From contig JAJRPO010000006.1 of the NCBI GenBank assembly GCA_024280735.1, positions 1 to 46,037 of the forward strand: a DNA stretch of 46,037 nucleotides, given 5' to 3'. Shown here piece after piece: positions 1 through 6,845 of this stretch; position 1 is the stretch's first letter, and every line of letters starts with the position of its first letter. The notes under the pieces were generated by a model. That model made no database searches, had not been told where the DNA came from, and saw only the letters and a list, made by a program, of their open reading frames with translations. The position numbers were made by a program, and so were the translations under genes. This DNA comes from Alphaproteobacteria bacterium (GTDB taxonomy: Bacteria > Pseudomonadota > Alphaproteobacteria > Rhodobacterales > Rhodobacteraceae).

Positions 1-99
1 CGCGGCATTTGCCACCGCCGCACAAGGGGCCAAGGCTGACAATGCGTTGCAGGATGCCGCGGCATTTGCCACCGCCGCACAAGGGGCCAAGGCTGACAA
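1..99 (+). repeat. 57-bp tandem repeat in tail-fibre stalk
   Basis: Bases 1-42 and 58-99 are identical, giving a period of 57 bp, or exactly 19 codons, so the frame is kept. The repeat probably continues upstream of the window. Exact nucleotide identity suggests recent duplication, which would change fibre length by whole units. Confidence 0.85.
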
Positions 100-1291
100 G
101 CTGCGCACAGAGTTGGTACTAGACGCGGCGGGGCGCTCAGGCTGGTTGTTTGCGATAAGGGATGCGATTGCCAAACGCATGGCTTTATCCGTTGATCGTG
201 AGGGTCACGTTTGGATTGCCGGCTTTGATGTTACCGATTTTTTCCAAAACCAAGCAGGGATTGTGTCACTGCTGTCGTCATTCAAGAAAATCACGGGTCG
301 CTCTGGTTATCTGTTCGCGATCACGGACGAATTTCTGCGCATTTGTTTTGGGGTGAACAAAGCCGGCCATGTGGTCATTGATGGCATCAACCTGACTTCG
401 CTATTACGCACTGACATTACGGGGCAGTTTACGGCGATTTCAACAGTACTGGACAGTAATGATGATGTATGGTGCTTGGGTGACAGTTTGACCGAGGGGG
501 CGGGATCAACAGCTTCAAACCTGACATACCCATCCGTCCTGTCAGGTTTGTTGGGAGTGAGTCGATCAGTCTTAAATGCGGGTATTGGCGGTCAGATCGC
601 AACGCAAATAGCAGCGCGTTCAGGTGCCGATCCTGTACTAATCGATCTGTCGGGCGGGGAAATACCCGCAAGTGCAACCGCGATTGTTACCGCAAACACC
701 AATGCTTTTCTGACCACACCCGCCACCACATCTGCGCGCGCTGCGAATGGTTGGCTGGATGGGGTATATGGCACTCTATCCAAGGACAATTCGGATGTTT
801 ATTCATTCCAGCGCGCGGTTGCAGTTGCTGATCCACACCCGTTGCCGAAAGAGGCCGTGTTTGAAATAGATACCGCGCTGTTACCTGACCGGACAGTGAT
901 CATATGGGCCGGGCGCAATGACAACCTGATTACCAGTGCCGATGCCGCATTTGATAGCGTGGTGGCAATGGTGGAAGGACTGACACCTGTCAACCCTCGC
1001 TTTGTCATCATGAGCGTTTTGAATGCCGATGATGAGCCTATCGGCTCGGCATATTATGATGCGATCATGGCGTTTAACAAACGCCTGAAGGTCAAATACC
1101 CGCGCAATTATTTGGACGTGCGCGCGTTGCTGATACAGGCCCATAATTCTGGCCTGCCCTCTGACGTGGCGGACGCGGCGAACGACATTCCGCCCGGCTC
1201 ACTGCGGAGCGACAAAATTCACTTCAACGACATAGGTTATGCGCTGATTGCGCTGTTTGTGAAAATTTTCCTCGACAACAAAGGATGGTAA
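2..1291 (+). CDS. Phage tail-fibre protein with SGNH/GDSL esterase domain (5' end outside window)
   Basis: The reading frame is open to the first base of the window, so the true start lies upstream; the TTG at 47 is only the first internal start-like codon. The N-terminus is an alanine-rich repeat (AAQGAKAD twice) typical of phage fibre stalks. Then come two similar modules (GRSGWLFAI... and GRSGYLFAI..., residues about 29-64 and 84-119 counted from codon 47). The C-terminal two thirds is a complete SGNH hydrolase: GDSLTEG with nucleophile Ser147, NAGIGG, WAGRND (block III), and SDKIH with the Asp389-x-x-His392 pair. Such fibre-borne esterases usually remove O-acetyl groups from surface polysaccharide. 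The gene stands first in the visible prophage late block, 4 bp before the next gene. The specific substrate cannot be told. Confidence 0.75.
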   Translation, partial: AAFATAAQGAKADNALQDAAAFATAAQGAKADKLRTELVLDAAGRSGWLFAIRDAIAKRMALSVDREGHVWIAGFDVTDFFQNQAGIVSLLSSFKKITGRSGYLFAITDEFLRICFGVNKAGHVVIDGINLTSLLRTDITGQFTAISTVLDSNDDVWCLGDSLTEGAGSTASNLTYPSVLSGLLGVSRSVLNAGIGGQIATQIAARSGADPVLIDLSGGEIPASATAIVTANTNAFLTTPATTSARAANGWLDGVYGTLSKDNSDVYSFQRAVAVADPHPLPKEAVFEIDTALLPDRTVIIWAGRNDNLITSADAAFDSVVAMVEGLTPVNPRFVIMSVLNADDEPIGSAYYDAIMAFNKRLKVKYPRNYLDVRALLIQAHNSGLPSDVADAANDIPPGSLRSDKIHFNDIGYALIALFVKIFLDNKGW

Positions 1292-1295
1292 AACC

Positions 1296-2069
1296 ATGGC
1301 CCTAAATATTGTAATTCCTGACGCGACCTTCAGTGACACCGCATTGCCAATTCTGTACGGTGACGCAGTGATGACCACAGGGAGTGTGTTCTGTTTTGAT
1401 TTCCTAGACCCTGTTGTTTGGCCATCACAATCTAGCGCAGTGCTTGATGATACGTTTATCAATCTGGTCTCTGGCGGCGGCGATGCCACAGCCACGAATG
1501 CGTTGACCTTCGCGGGAGGCGGTTTTGATTTCACAGTCACAACCTTTCAGTCGATCCAGCTTCCCGCTGTAGCTGATCTGACTGCCGGCACGGGCGGGTT
1601 TGTCGTTACTGTTTGGATCACACATGAAACCCAATCCCAAGCCTTTGCAGGGCATGTGTTCGGATACAGAAACGTGACCGAGGGTACATGGGGACTGCGT
1701 TATCAGGCACCTCAATACCTTGCCATGATCAATGGTGAGGAGGTCACTGTGGACCGTGCGCTGTTTGAGGATAACTTGCCGCATCAACTGTCAATGGCAT
1801 GGGTCAAGATGCCCGATAACAGCTTTGAGAAGCGGGTTTACGTCGATGGTGTCGTGACCCACAGTTCCGCATCGGCCTACACCACCGTTCAGGCGATAGC
1901 CGCACCGCCGGGCTACCCATCCCTCGGTGACGGGCTTACCACTGGCCTGAACGGATTTTGGGAGGGGTCGATATACCGCGCATGGGGCGACGATCTGGGC
2001 GTGTCCGGCGCGGATGTAGCCAAATTGCTGGCGACTGATCTGGCAGAGAATGCTGGGCGGTTTGGGTGA
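1296..2069 (+). CDS. Prophage LamG/concanavalin-like structural protein
   Basis: This is a 257-residue protein with no signal peptide. The middle and C-terminal parts have the alternating beta-strand pattern of LamG/pentraxin-like domains (GGFVVTVWITHE, HQLSMAWVKMPD, KRVYVDGVVTHSS, GFWEGSIYRAWGDDL), a fold often used in phage particles for carbohydrate binding. It lies 4 bp after the fibre/esterase gene and overlaps the holin-like gene (TGATG), so it belongs to the same late transcript. The fold assignment is pattern-based. It is probably a tail or fibre accessory protein that binds host glycans. Confidence 0.55.
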   Translation: MALNIVIPDATFSDTALPILYGDAVMTTGSVFCFDFLDPVVWPSQSSAVLDDTFINLVSGGGDATATNALTFAGGGFDFTVTTFQSIQLPAVADLTAGTGGFVVTVWITHETQSQAFAGHVFGYRNVTEGTWGLRYQAPQYLAMINGEEVTVDRALFEDNLPHQLSMAWVKMPDNSFEKRVYVDGVVTHSSASAYTTVQAIAAPPGYPSLGDGLTTGLNGFWEGSIYRAWGDDLGVSGADVAKLLATDLAENAGRFG

Positions 2070-2392
2070 TGCCGCAAAGTTTCTTCGAGCAACTGTTGCA
2101 TTCAAAAGATGGCAGCGTGGCCGTGGCGGTCATCGTTGGCAGCCTTATGCGTTGGATGTACAAGCGCAATATTAAATTTTGGATTGTTGCGCTCAACGCC
2201 GTCACCATGATCGTTATCATGTGGTACATCGCCCCCGCCATGGCGGAGCGCTACGACCTGTCTGTGTCCTCGGTCACCGGCATCGGCATGCTGGCCGGAA
2301 CTTTCGGGCCAGACGTTATTCGCGGGCTGTTCAAGCTCGGGGATATCTTTGCAAAGGATCCTTTGGCGCTGTTGCCTTTTCGTAAGAAATAG
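2069..2392 (+). CDS. Putative phage holin (membrane protein)
   Basis: A 107-residue protein. The ATG at 2069 overlaps the stop of the preceding gene (TGATG); a GTG at 2066 would add one residue. It has two or three hydrophobic stretches (VAVAVIVGSLMRWMY, FWIVALNAVTMIVIMWYIA, VTGIGMLAGTFG) and a basic tail ending PFRKK, the usual holin layout. It sits directly before an endolysin and is followed by a terminator. Its role would be to form lesions in the inner membrane so that endolysin reaches the peptidoglycan. I do not recognise a named holin family; the call rests on size, topology and position. Confidence 0.6.
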   Translation: MPQSFFEQLLHSKDGSVAVAVIVGSLMRWMYKRNIKFWIVALNAVTMIVIMWYIAPAMAERYDLSVSSVTGIGMLAGTFGPDVIRGLFKLGDIFAKDPLALLPFRKK

Positions 2393-2423
2393 GCCGAACC
2401 AGCCTGCCATCAATTTAATTCGG

Positions 2424-2445
2424 CCCGCTTTATGGCGGGTTTTTT
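2424..2445 (+). terminator. Rho-independent terminator after holin gene
   Basis: A CCCGC/GCGGG stem with a 6-nt loop is followed directly by six T residues, 32 bp after the holin stop and before the endolysin RBS. It may be a partial terminator inside the lysis cassette, separating structural from lysis expression. Confidence 0.7.
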
Positions 2446-2469
2446 CATGGAAAGTCGAAAGGTAAAGTT

Positions 2470-3264
2470 ATGAATATCGGTCACATTCAATCAGTGCTAA
2501 CCTCTGCGGGATTTCAGCCCGGGCCTATCGACGGAAAGACAGGCCCGAAAACACAGGCTGCCATTCAGGCAGCTGCTAACCTTTTCCGATTGGCGGGTTA
2601 TTCCAGCAAGCGGTTGCCGCTTGCGGTTGTTCAAGCCTGCCTAAACCAGCTGGGCCATGAGGCTGGCGTGGTTGATGGGTGGTGGGGGCACAACACCGCC
2701 AATGCGCTCGAGGCATTTCTGCACAAGTTTAACACAGGGCAAGACCTGGTTATTGAGCGCGCGCCCGTTGGTTTGCCGGATGCCGACATAAACATTCCAC
2801 ATCAAGGTGATGTGGCGGGTTTATACGGTCGCCCAGGGCCGGATATTGCGGGGCAGCTGGAATTAATCACATTACCGTTCAAGCTGCGGATTGATTGGAA
2901 CCTTCGCCAGCAAACCAACAAAATCCGGGTCCACGAACTAGCCGCGCCGTCACTGAAAATGGCGCTGATCGCGGTTCACGGGCACTATGGCCCTGACGAA
3001 ATGAAGCGCCTCGGGATTGATCGCTATGCGGGGGCCTACAACCACCGCAAAATGCGCGGTGGCAGCAAGTGGTCGATGCATGCCTACGGCTGTGCGATTG
3101 ATTTCTTTGCCGCCCCCAATGGCCTGCGCGCGCGCTGCCCAAAGGCGTTGTTTTGCGGGCCGAAATACAAGCCGTTTCTGGACATCATGGAAGGCCACGG
3201 CTGGTTGCCAGCCCTGCGCTTGTGGGGTGCTGACGCCATGCATTTTCAGCGCGCGAAACTTTGA
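2470..3264 (+). CDS. Phage endolysin: peptidoglycan-binding repeats plus M15 peptidase
   Basis: A 264-residue protein. Two peptidoglycan-binding-like segments come first (residues about 3-40, GFQPGPIDGKTGPKTQ; and about 50-85, GVVDGWWGHNTANALEAF). The C-terminus is an M15-type zinc carboxypeptidase/endopeptidase: SMHAYGCAIDF supplies His204 and Asp211, and WGADAMHF supplies Asp255 and His258, the usual H-x6-D...D-x-x-H set. It has no signal peptide, so it would need a holin for export. It cuts peptide bonds in peptidoglycan stem peptides during lysis. The neighbours (holins, spanins) confirm the lysis role. An extensin-like host enzyme is less likely because of context. Confidence 0.85.
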   Translation: MNIGHIQSVLTSAGFQPGPIDGKTGPKTQAAIQAAANLFRLAGYSSKRLPLAVVQACLNQLGHEAGVVDGWWGHNTANALEAFLHKFNTGQDLVIERAPVGLPDADINIPHQGDVAGLYGRPGPDIAGQLELITLPFKLRIDWNLRQQTNKIRVHELAAPSLKMALIAVHGHYGPDEMKRLGIDRYAGAYNHRKMRGGSKWSMHAYGCAIDFFAAPNGLRARCPKALFCGPKYKPFLDIMEGHGWLPALRLWGADAMHFQRAKL

Positions 3265-3306
3265 TTTATTAACCGGCGCAAAACGCGCCACAAAAGGAGA
3301 CTACAG

Positions 3307-3477
3307 ATGAACAAAGAACGGATTATGGGCCTGCTGCGGCATGGCCTGACCTTTGGCGGCGGCTATGTCGTTGCCCAAGGCTGGATTAATGAAGCGGCAT
3401 TGCCGGAAATTATCGGTGCGATTGTCACCCTCGTTGGCGTCGGCTGGTCCATCGCCGCACCTGAAAAAGCCGCGTGA
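3307..3477 (+). CDS. Small phage membrane protein, possible second holin
   Basis: A 56-residue protein with a clear AGGAG site (3295-3299) 7 nt before the ATG. There are two weak hydrophobic segments (GLTFGGGYVVAQGWI and IIGAIVTLVGVGWSIAA). It lies between the endolysin and the spanin gene and overlaps the latter's GTG start. Size, topology and position suggest a holin or antiholin working with the protein at 2069-2392. No family is recognised with certainty. Confidence 0.6.
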   Translation: MNKERIMGLLRHGLTFGGGYVVAQGWINEAALPEIIGAIVTLVGVGWSIAAPEKAA

Positions 3478-3713
3478 ACTGGCTGAAACTCATTGCAAGG
3501 GGGCTGGTTGCCCTCTTGCAATATATCACCAACAAGCAACTGCTCGATGCCGGAGAGGCCAAGGCAGGTGCAAAGACGCTGCAGGACAAAGCAGATCGAG
3601 AGGAGCGGGGCCGTGAAGCTGTCGCACAAGAACAAGCTGAGAGCGCAGGGGATGATAGCCGCGCTCTTGTTGACCGCATGCGCAGGCGCGACGGGCGTTG
3701 GGGCGGGATGTAA
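3474..3713 (+). CDS. Rz-like inner-membrane spanin
   Basis: A 79-residue protein starting at a GTG that overlaps the previous stop (GTGA). A short N-terminal hydrophobic segment (WLKLIARGLVALLQYI) is followed by a charged, probably coiled-coil stretch rich in Lys, Glu, Asp and Arg (residues 24-75). This is the layout of i-spanins, which link to an outer-membrane lipoprotein and fuse the two membranes in the last step of lysis. The nested Rz1-like gene in another frame (3613-3837) strongly supports the call. Spanins diverge quickly, so sequence similarity is not expected to help. Confidence 0.6.
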   Translation: MNWLKLIARGLVALLQYITNKQLLDAGEAKAGAKTLQDKADREERGREAVAQEQAESAGDDSRALVDRMRRRDGRWGGM

Positions 3714-3837
3714 CGCCTACGCCGAGGAACGGTTGAAAATGCCAGCGGACGATGTGTTGGTGCAGGCCCCGCTGGCTGTGGTGCAGTGGATTAATCTGCT
3801 GGATGCGCGGATGACGGGGGTTTGTTTAGGTCGTTAA
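3613..3837 (+). CDS. Rz1-like outer-membrane lipoprotein spanin, out of frame inside Rz gene
   Basis: A 74-residue protein starting at GTG 3613, with GAGGAG at 3599-3604 as RBS; the same frame is open further upstream but without a signal sequence at its start. Basic residues (KLSHKNKLR) precede a hydrophobic core and the lipobox LTAC with Cys23, the signal for lipid attachment by the Lgt/LspA pathway. The first 101 bp overlap the Rz-like gene in a different frame, as in lambda Rz/Rz1. It would be the o-spanin partner. Proline content is low compared with lambda Rz1, so its mechanism may differ. Confidence 0.6.
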   Translation: MKLSHKNKLRAQGMIAALLLTACAGATGVGAGCNAYAEERLKMPADDVLVQAPLAVVQWINLLDARMTGVCLGR

Positions 3838-3870
3838 CTACCAGCCAAACGCCCAATAAGCCGCTTGATG

Positions 3871-4374
3871 CTACTCGTCGCTTGAAATTGCGTGACTTTT
3901 TTCCCATTTTTTGGCCAAGGCCTCAAACTGGATGAATATCAGTTCGTTTTTAGAATTGATGCGAACCTGCGCTATAAATGCTTTGGATTTTTGCCAATCC
4001 TTAACATAGCGGGTAAGGAAAAACATTTGATAAACGCTCTCAGAAAGAATGCCGTTTTGGATGCCGATAGCAATTAGCTCATAGTAATTGAGAAATTGAA
4101 TAATGGATTTGTAGTCCTCAGTCTCAGTATCATTGCAGCATGTAGTTAGTCCGTTGTGGTTATCGCGATGCTTTGCGAAGAGGTTACGGACCTTTATGTA
4201 ATCGTGATCCCAGCTTGTTTGGTTTAACAATACAATTGTTTCGCGATCGCGTACCGTTTTACGGTTCCACATCAGAGTGACAAATGCGTAGATACCAGCC
4301 AGGAACGCTGAAAATAGAATGGCCCCGGCAGATGCGCCGAGGCCTACAAAAAAGTTTACTATTTGAGCGATCAT
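3871..4374 (-). CDS. DUF4760-type membrane protein
   Basis: A 167-residue protein. An N-terminal hydrophobic region (residues about 3-35) is followed by a soluble domain with RDRETIVLLNQTSWDHDYI, YKSIIQFLNYYELIAIGI and FFLTRYVKDWQKS, a pattern I associate with DUF4760. Proteins of this type are common in prophages and islands; their function is unknown. It is convergent with the lysis cassette (34 bp gap), the usual place for a phage cargo gene. No catalytic motif is visible. Confidence 0.6.
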   Translation of the reverse strand: MIAQIVNFFVGLGASAGAILFSAFLAGIYAFVTLMWNRKTVRDRETIVLLNQTSWDHDYIKVRNLFAKHRDNHNGLTTCCNDTETEDYKSIIQFLNYYELIAIGIQNGILSESVYQMFFLTRYVKDWQKSKAFIAQVRINSKNELIFIQFEALAKKWEKSHAISSDE

Positions 4375-5193
4375 ATTAGTTCAACCGCCGCGCGGTGGTT
4401 GTTATCCCCAACCCTCGCGCAGTAATTTTATAGAATGGATCATGAAGCCTCTCTCTCTTTTGCGTAGCCGCCGGACTTTTTGATGTTTCTAGTCGGCCAC
4501 TGTTGGTTTTACTTGTATGTAGGTCGTGAAAGCAACTTTTGCAATATACACTGATTAAGTTCATAATTGAATAATATGTCCCTAGTGAGGTTAATGTAAC
4601 AATACACAATAATTATCATGAGGTCAATTGCAAGTAAAAATACACATTAAATAACAATGCATTACATGTGGTGAAGTGCTAATTTTCTAGCAAAATTACA
4701 TTTGCCCCTAGTGCTACTTTGCAAAATCAGCATATTTTTGACATATTGGTAACATGGATTCACAATGTGTTGTTTGTCAACTTACGGTTAGCATCGGAAA
4801 GCATATGATAACAAGCGGGATAACTTTCCCGAATCGGGTGATTAGAAGATAATTCAAAATACACCCGACCGAGCCTATCAACGACACCCCCGAAATCAGA
4901 GAGATATTCGCGCCCTTCCACATCGATGAGGTGCGACTCACCTACACGATTGCCAAAGGTGAATCCGGTGGCAAAGCACAAGAGCTGATTATCTCGAGCG
5001 AAGAAGTTGTGGCGGGGCTGATTTGAAAGATGTGTAGCGAACGGCCCAAACCTGCCTTTGGTGACACTCTCAAATGCCGCGATGCAACCCGCCATTCCAG
5101 ACATTGAACCGTTGCCGCAGAATTTACGAGGCACTAAGGTCGGCTAGGCGGACAAACTGTTTCTCGGTGATGCACAAACGAAGGTAGTCAAGA
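4375..5193. other. About 0.8-kb AT-rich accessory stretch with no convincing gene
   Basis: The first half (4380-4760) is clearly AT-rich compared with its neighbours. A sigma70-like promoter, TTGACA (4738-4743) then 17 bp then CACAAT (4761-4766), reads rightward but leads into no good gene. At 4760-5134 (minus) a 124-codon frame is open, and at about 4858-5025 (plus) a 55-codon stretch also reads plausibly (...IDEVRLTYTIAKGESGGKAQELI) but lacks a start. Two competing weak readings suggest a decayed gene. The stretch 5030-5110 looks like non-coding relic DNA. Confidence 0.4.
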
Positions 5194-6096
5194 ATGAACA
5201 AGGTGAACAAATTTGGTTTGAAGCGCCGTCCTGATGCAGATGTACGGAGAACAATCCGACAAAACTCGGGATTTGGTTGTGTGGTTTGCGGCTTGGCTAT
5301 TGGTGATTACGAGCACGTTGATCCTACATATGCCAACGCCAAAATACACGACCCCAGCTGTATGACGTTCTTATGCATTCGCTGTCACGGGAAGGTCACT
5401 CGCGGACAACTTTCTAAGGAAAGCGTAAAGAATGCGATGATGGAACCCGCTGCTTTAAAAACAGGGTTTTCTTTTGAGGCTTTGGATGTCGGCTCTACTG
5501 CTCCTACAATTCATATTGGTCCTATGAGTGTAAAAGATTGTGAATCTATTATTCTGGTCAACACAAGGCCAGTTCTGTGGGTCCACCCTCCTGAAGAAGT
5601 CGGGGGACCGGTCCGAATTGGGGCTGAAATGAGAAATGAGCAAGGAGAATTGATTTTCAGCATTGTTGATAATGAATGGCGTGTGCGAAACGAAAGCTGG
5701 GATGTCGAGGTAATTGGCAAGATAACAACAATCCGAAACGGGCCAGGTGAGATAGCGCTTGTTATCCGCACTGAACCTCCTGGTGACTTGTATGTTGACC
5801 GAATGGACATGAGCATCGAAGGCTATAGGTTCTGGCTTGAATCCGGAGACTTATACATACGTCTTCCGGGGGGGGGGGATACTCAATGTGCTCAAGAACT
5901 CAATTTTGTTGGTGGTACTGCCGCCATTGTGGCCGATAACGGTGGGCTGACATTTGGCGTCGGAGGAGGCAGCCTAATGATGACAATGAAGGGAAAAGGC
6001 CGAACATCGCGGGCAATTGACACCAGCAGGAGTCGCAACTCGGTATGCATATGCGGAAGTGGAAAGCGTTTTAAACACTGCTGCGGAGCCTACTAA
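5194..6096 (+). CDS. HNH-nuclease-like protein with C-terminal SEC-C zinc motif
   Basis: A 300-residue protein. The N-terminus has an HNH-like zinc core: Cys29-x-x-Cys32, Glu40-His41 (DYEHVDP), and Cys61-x-x-Cys64-His65. A central region of about 200 residues is beta-rich and unrecognised. The C-terminus is a SEC-C motif (CICGSGKRFKHCC), a zinc-binding domain found on many nucleic-acid and defence proteins. The codons for Pro-Gly-Gly-Gly-Asp contain a run of 11 G (5868-5878), prone to slippage; any change other than 3n would remove SEC-C. An AAGG lies 9-10 nt before the ATG. It could be a mobile-element or defence nuclease; the final H/N residue of HNH is not clear. Confidence 0.6.
   Translation: MNKVNKFGLKRRPDADVRRTIRQNSGFGCVVCGLAIGDYEHVDPTYANAKIHDPSCMTFLCIRCHGKVTRGQLSKESVKNAMMEPAALKTGFSFEALDVGSTAPTIHIGPMSVKDCESIILVNTRPVLWVHPPEEVGGPVRIGAEMRNEQGELIFSIVDNEWRVRNESWDVEVIGKITTIRNGPGEIALVIRTEPPGDLYVDRMDMSIEGYRFWLESGDLYIRLPGGGDTQCAQELNFVGGTAAIVADNGGLTFGVGGGSLMMTMKGKGRTSRAIDTSRSRNSVCICGSGKRFKHCCGAY
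5868..5878 (+). repeat. Poly-G tract (11 G) inside coding sequence
   Basis: Eleven consecutive G residues lie in frame in the HNH/SEC-C gene at about codon 226. Tracts of this length are hot spots for slipped-strand mispairing; the present length keeps the frame open to the SEC-C motif. Confidence 0.9.
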
Positions 6097-6296
6097 AACG
6101 GCCGTTCGTGGTGTTTGTAGCGAACTTCCGCTTCCCGCCCTTTGTGTCGAACGACACAAACGGCCCTTTGTGGACGTTAAGCGCGCTATCGCGTGCTGCA
6201 GTGCAGCTTCCTGATAACGGACCTTCGAGAAGCGCGCAGCAGTTTTCTGGGTCAGACGGCGGCACTGCGGAACATGCGGCCTCTAAAGAGAACCGT
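6097..6296. other. Convergent intergenic DNA with 20-bp inverted repeat
   Basis: This lies between two converging genes. It holds a near-perfect inverted repeat at 6141-6160 (9-bp arms TTTGTGTCG/CGACACAAA around AA). There is no T-run, so terminator function is uncertain. The rest looks like relic, non-coding DNA; frames here are short and lack an RBS. Confidence 0.4.
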
Positions 6297-6845
6297 TCAA
6301 TCCGAGGGCATGGCTTCCAGCAGAGTGGCCAAGTGAGCGACATCATTGTGCGTAACTATATGGAAACCGATGCGGAGTTTCTCCGCGATAGAACGGGCAC
6401 ACTGGCGCGACATATCTTGATGCTGCCCAAGCGTGTCTTTGTCGTACTTGGGGCGTGAACGGGCCATGTCTTTAGATCGGTTTTCGGCAATGTGCGTTGG
6501 ATCAGCTTCCAGATGAACCATGGCCATCACACCGAGCGCTTTAAAAACATCGCTTGAAATTTCCGTCAGACATTCGCCGTCATCTATGACAACATGTCCA
6601 TCCATAATAACCACTTCTGTATTTGCATCACGCGCCAGAGCAAAGCCCTCGATTAAAAGGCGTTGGTTCTTATCAAGATCGGCATAACGCAGGTTATCAC
6701 GGCCGTCCGTAACGGCGTTCTTAGCCGCAGCAATGAGGCTGCCGCCAGTGACATGCTGAAACACCATCAGTTTGGCAAACTTCCTCAGAAAAGTCGTTTT
6801 CCCGACACCCGAAATACCCGTAAATGCGACGATACGTTGGCTCAT
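6297..6845 (-). CDS. P-loop kinase, archaeal-adenylate-kinase-like (third gene of XRE-ASCH operon)
   Basis: A 182-residue protein. The Walker A motif is GISGVGKTT (Gly10-Lys16-Thr17); the Walker B-like strand VVIMDGHVVID (Asp82) and a C-terminal helix region LEADPTHIAENR...R are arranged as in archaeal-type adenylate kinases and related nucleoside-phosphate kinases. Expected role: ATP-dependent phosphoryl transfer to a nucleotide, or ATPase activity. The start overlaps the stop of the PIN-GNAT gene by 4 bp (ATGA), so translation is coupled. In this context it may phosphorylate a nucleotide or RNA end produced by the PIN nuclease, or supply an immunity function. That is inference; no substrate can be read from the sequence. 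Confidence 0.6.
   Translation of the reverse strand: MSQRIVAFTGISGVGKTTFLRKFAKLMVFQHVTGGSLIAAAKNAVTDGRDNLRYADLDKNQRLLIEGFALARDANTEVVIMDGHVVIDDGECLTEISSDVFKALGVMAMVHLEADPTHIAENRSKDMARSRPKYDKDTLGQHQDMSRQCARSIAEKLRIGFHIVTHNDVAHLATLLEAMPSD

Larger units (their letters stand above)
1..3837 (+). mobile_element. Prophage late region (fibre-to-lysis end), partial
   Basis: Seven same-strand genes, each overlapping or closely following the last, encode fibre, lectin-like, holin, endolysin, holin-like and spanin proteins. The left end is outside the window. No integrase or capsid gene is seen here. The right boundary is not defined: accessory genes to about 9.5 kb may belong to the same element. Confidence 0.7.

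Noticed and set aside
4376-4609. 77-codon minus frame upstream of the DUF4760 gene
   Set aside because: No RBS, no pattern; AT-rich DNA.
4760-5134. 124-codon minus frame
   Set aside because: Plausible composition in part, but a plus-strand frame across the same DNA reads equally well and neither has a good start; kept only as a note on the intergenic stretch.
6108-6458. 116-codon plus frame overlapping the kinase gene 3' end
   Set aside because: Overlaps the well-supported kinase and lacks an RBS.
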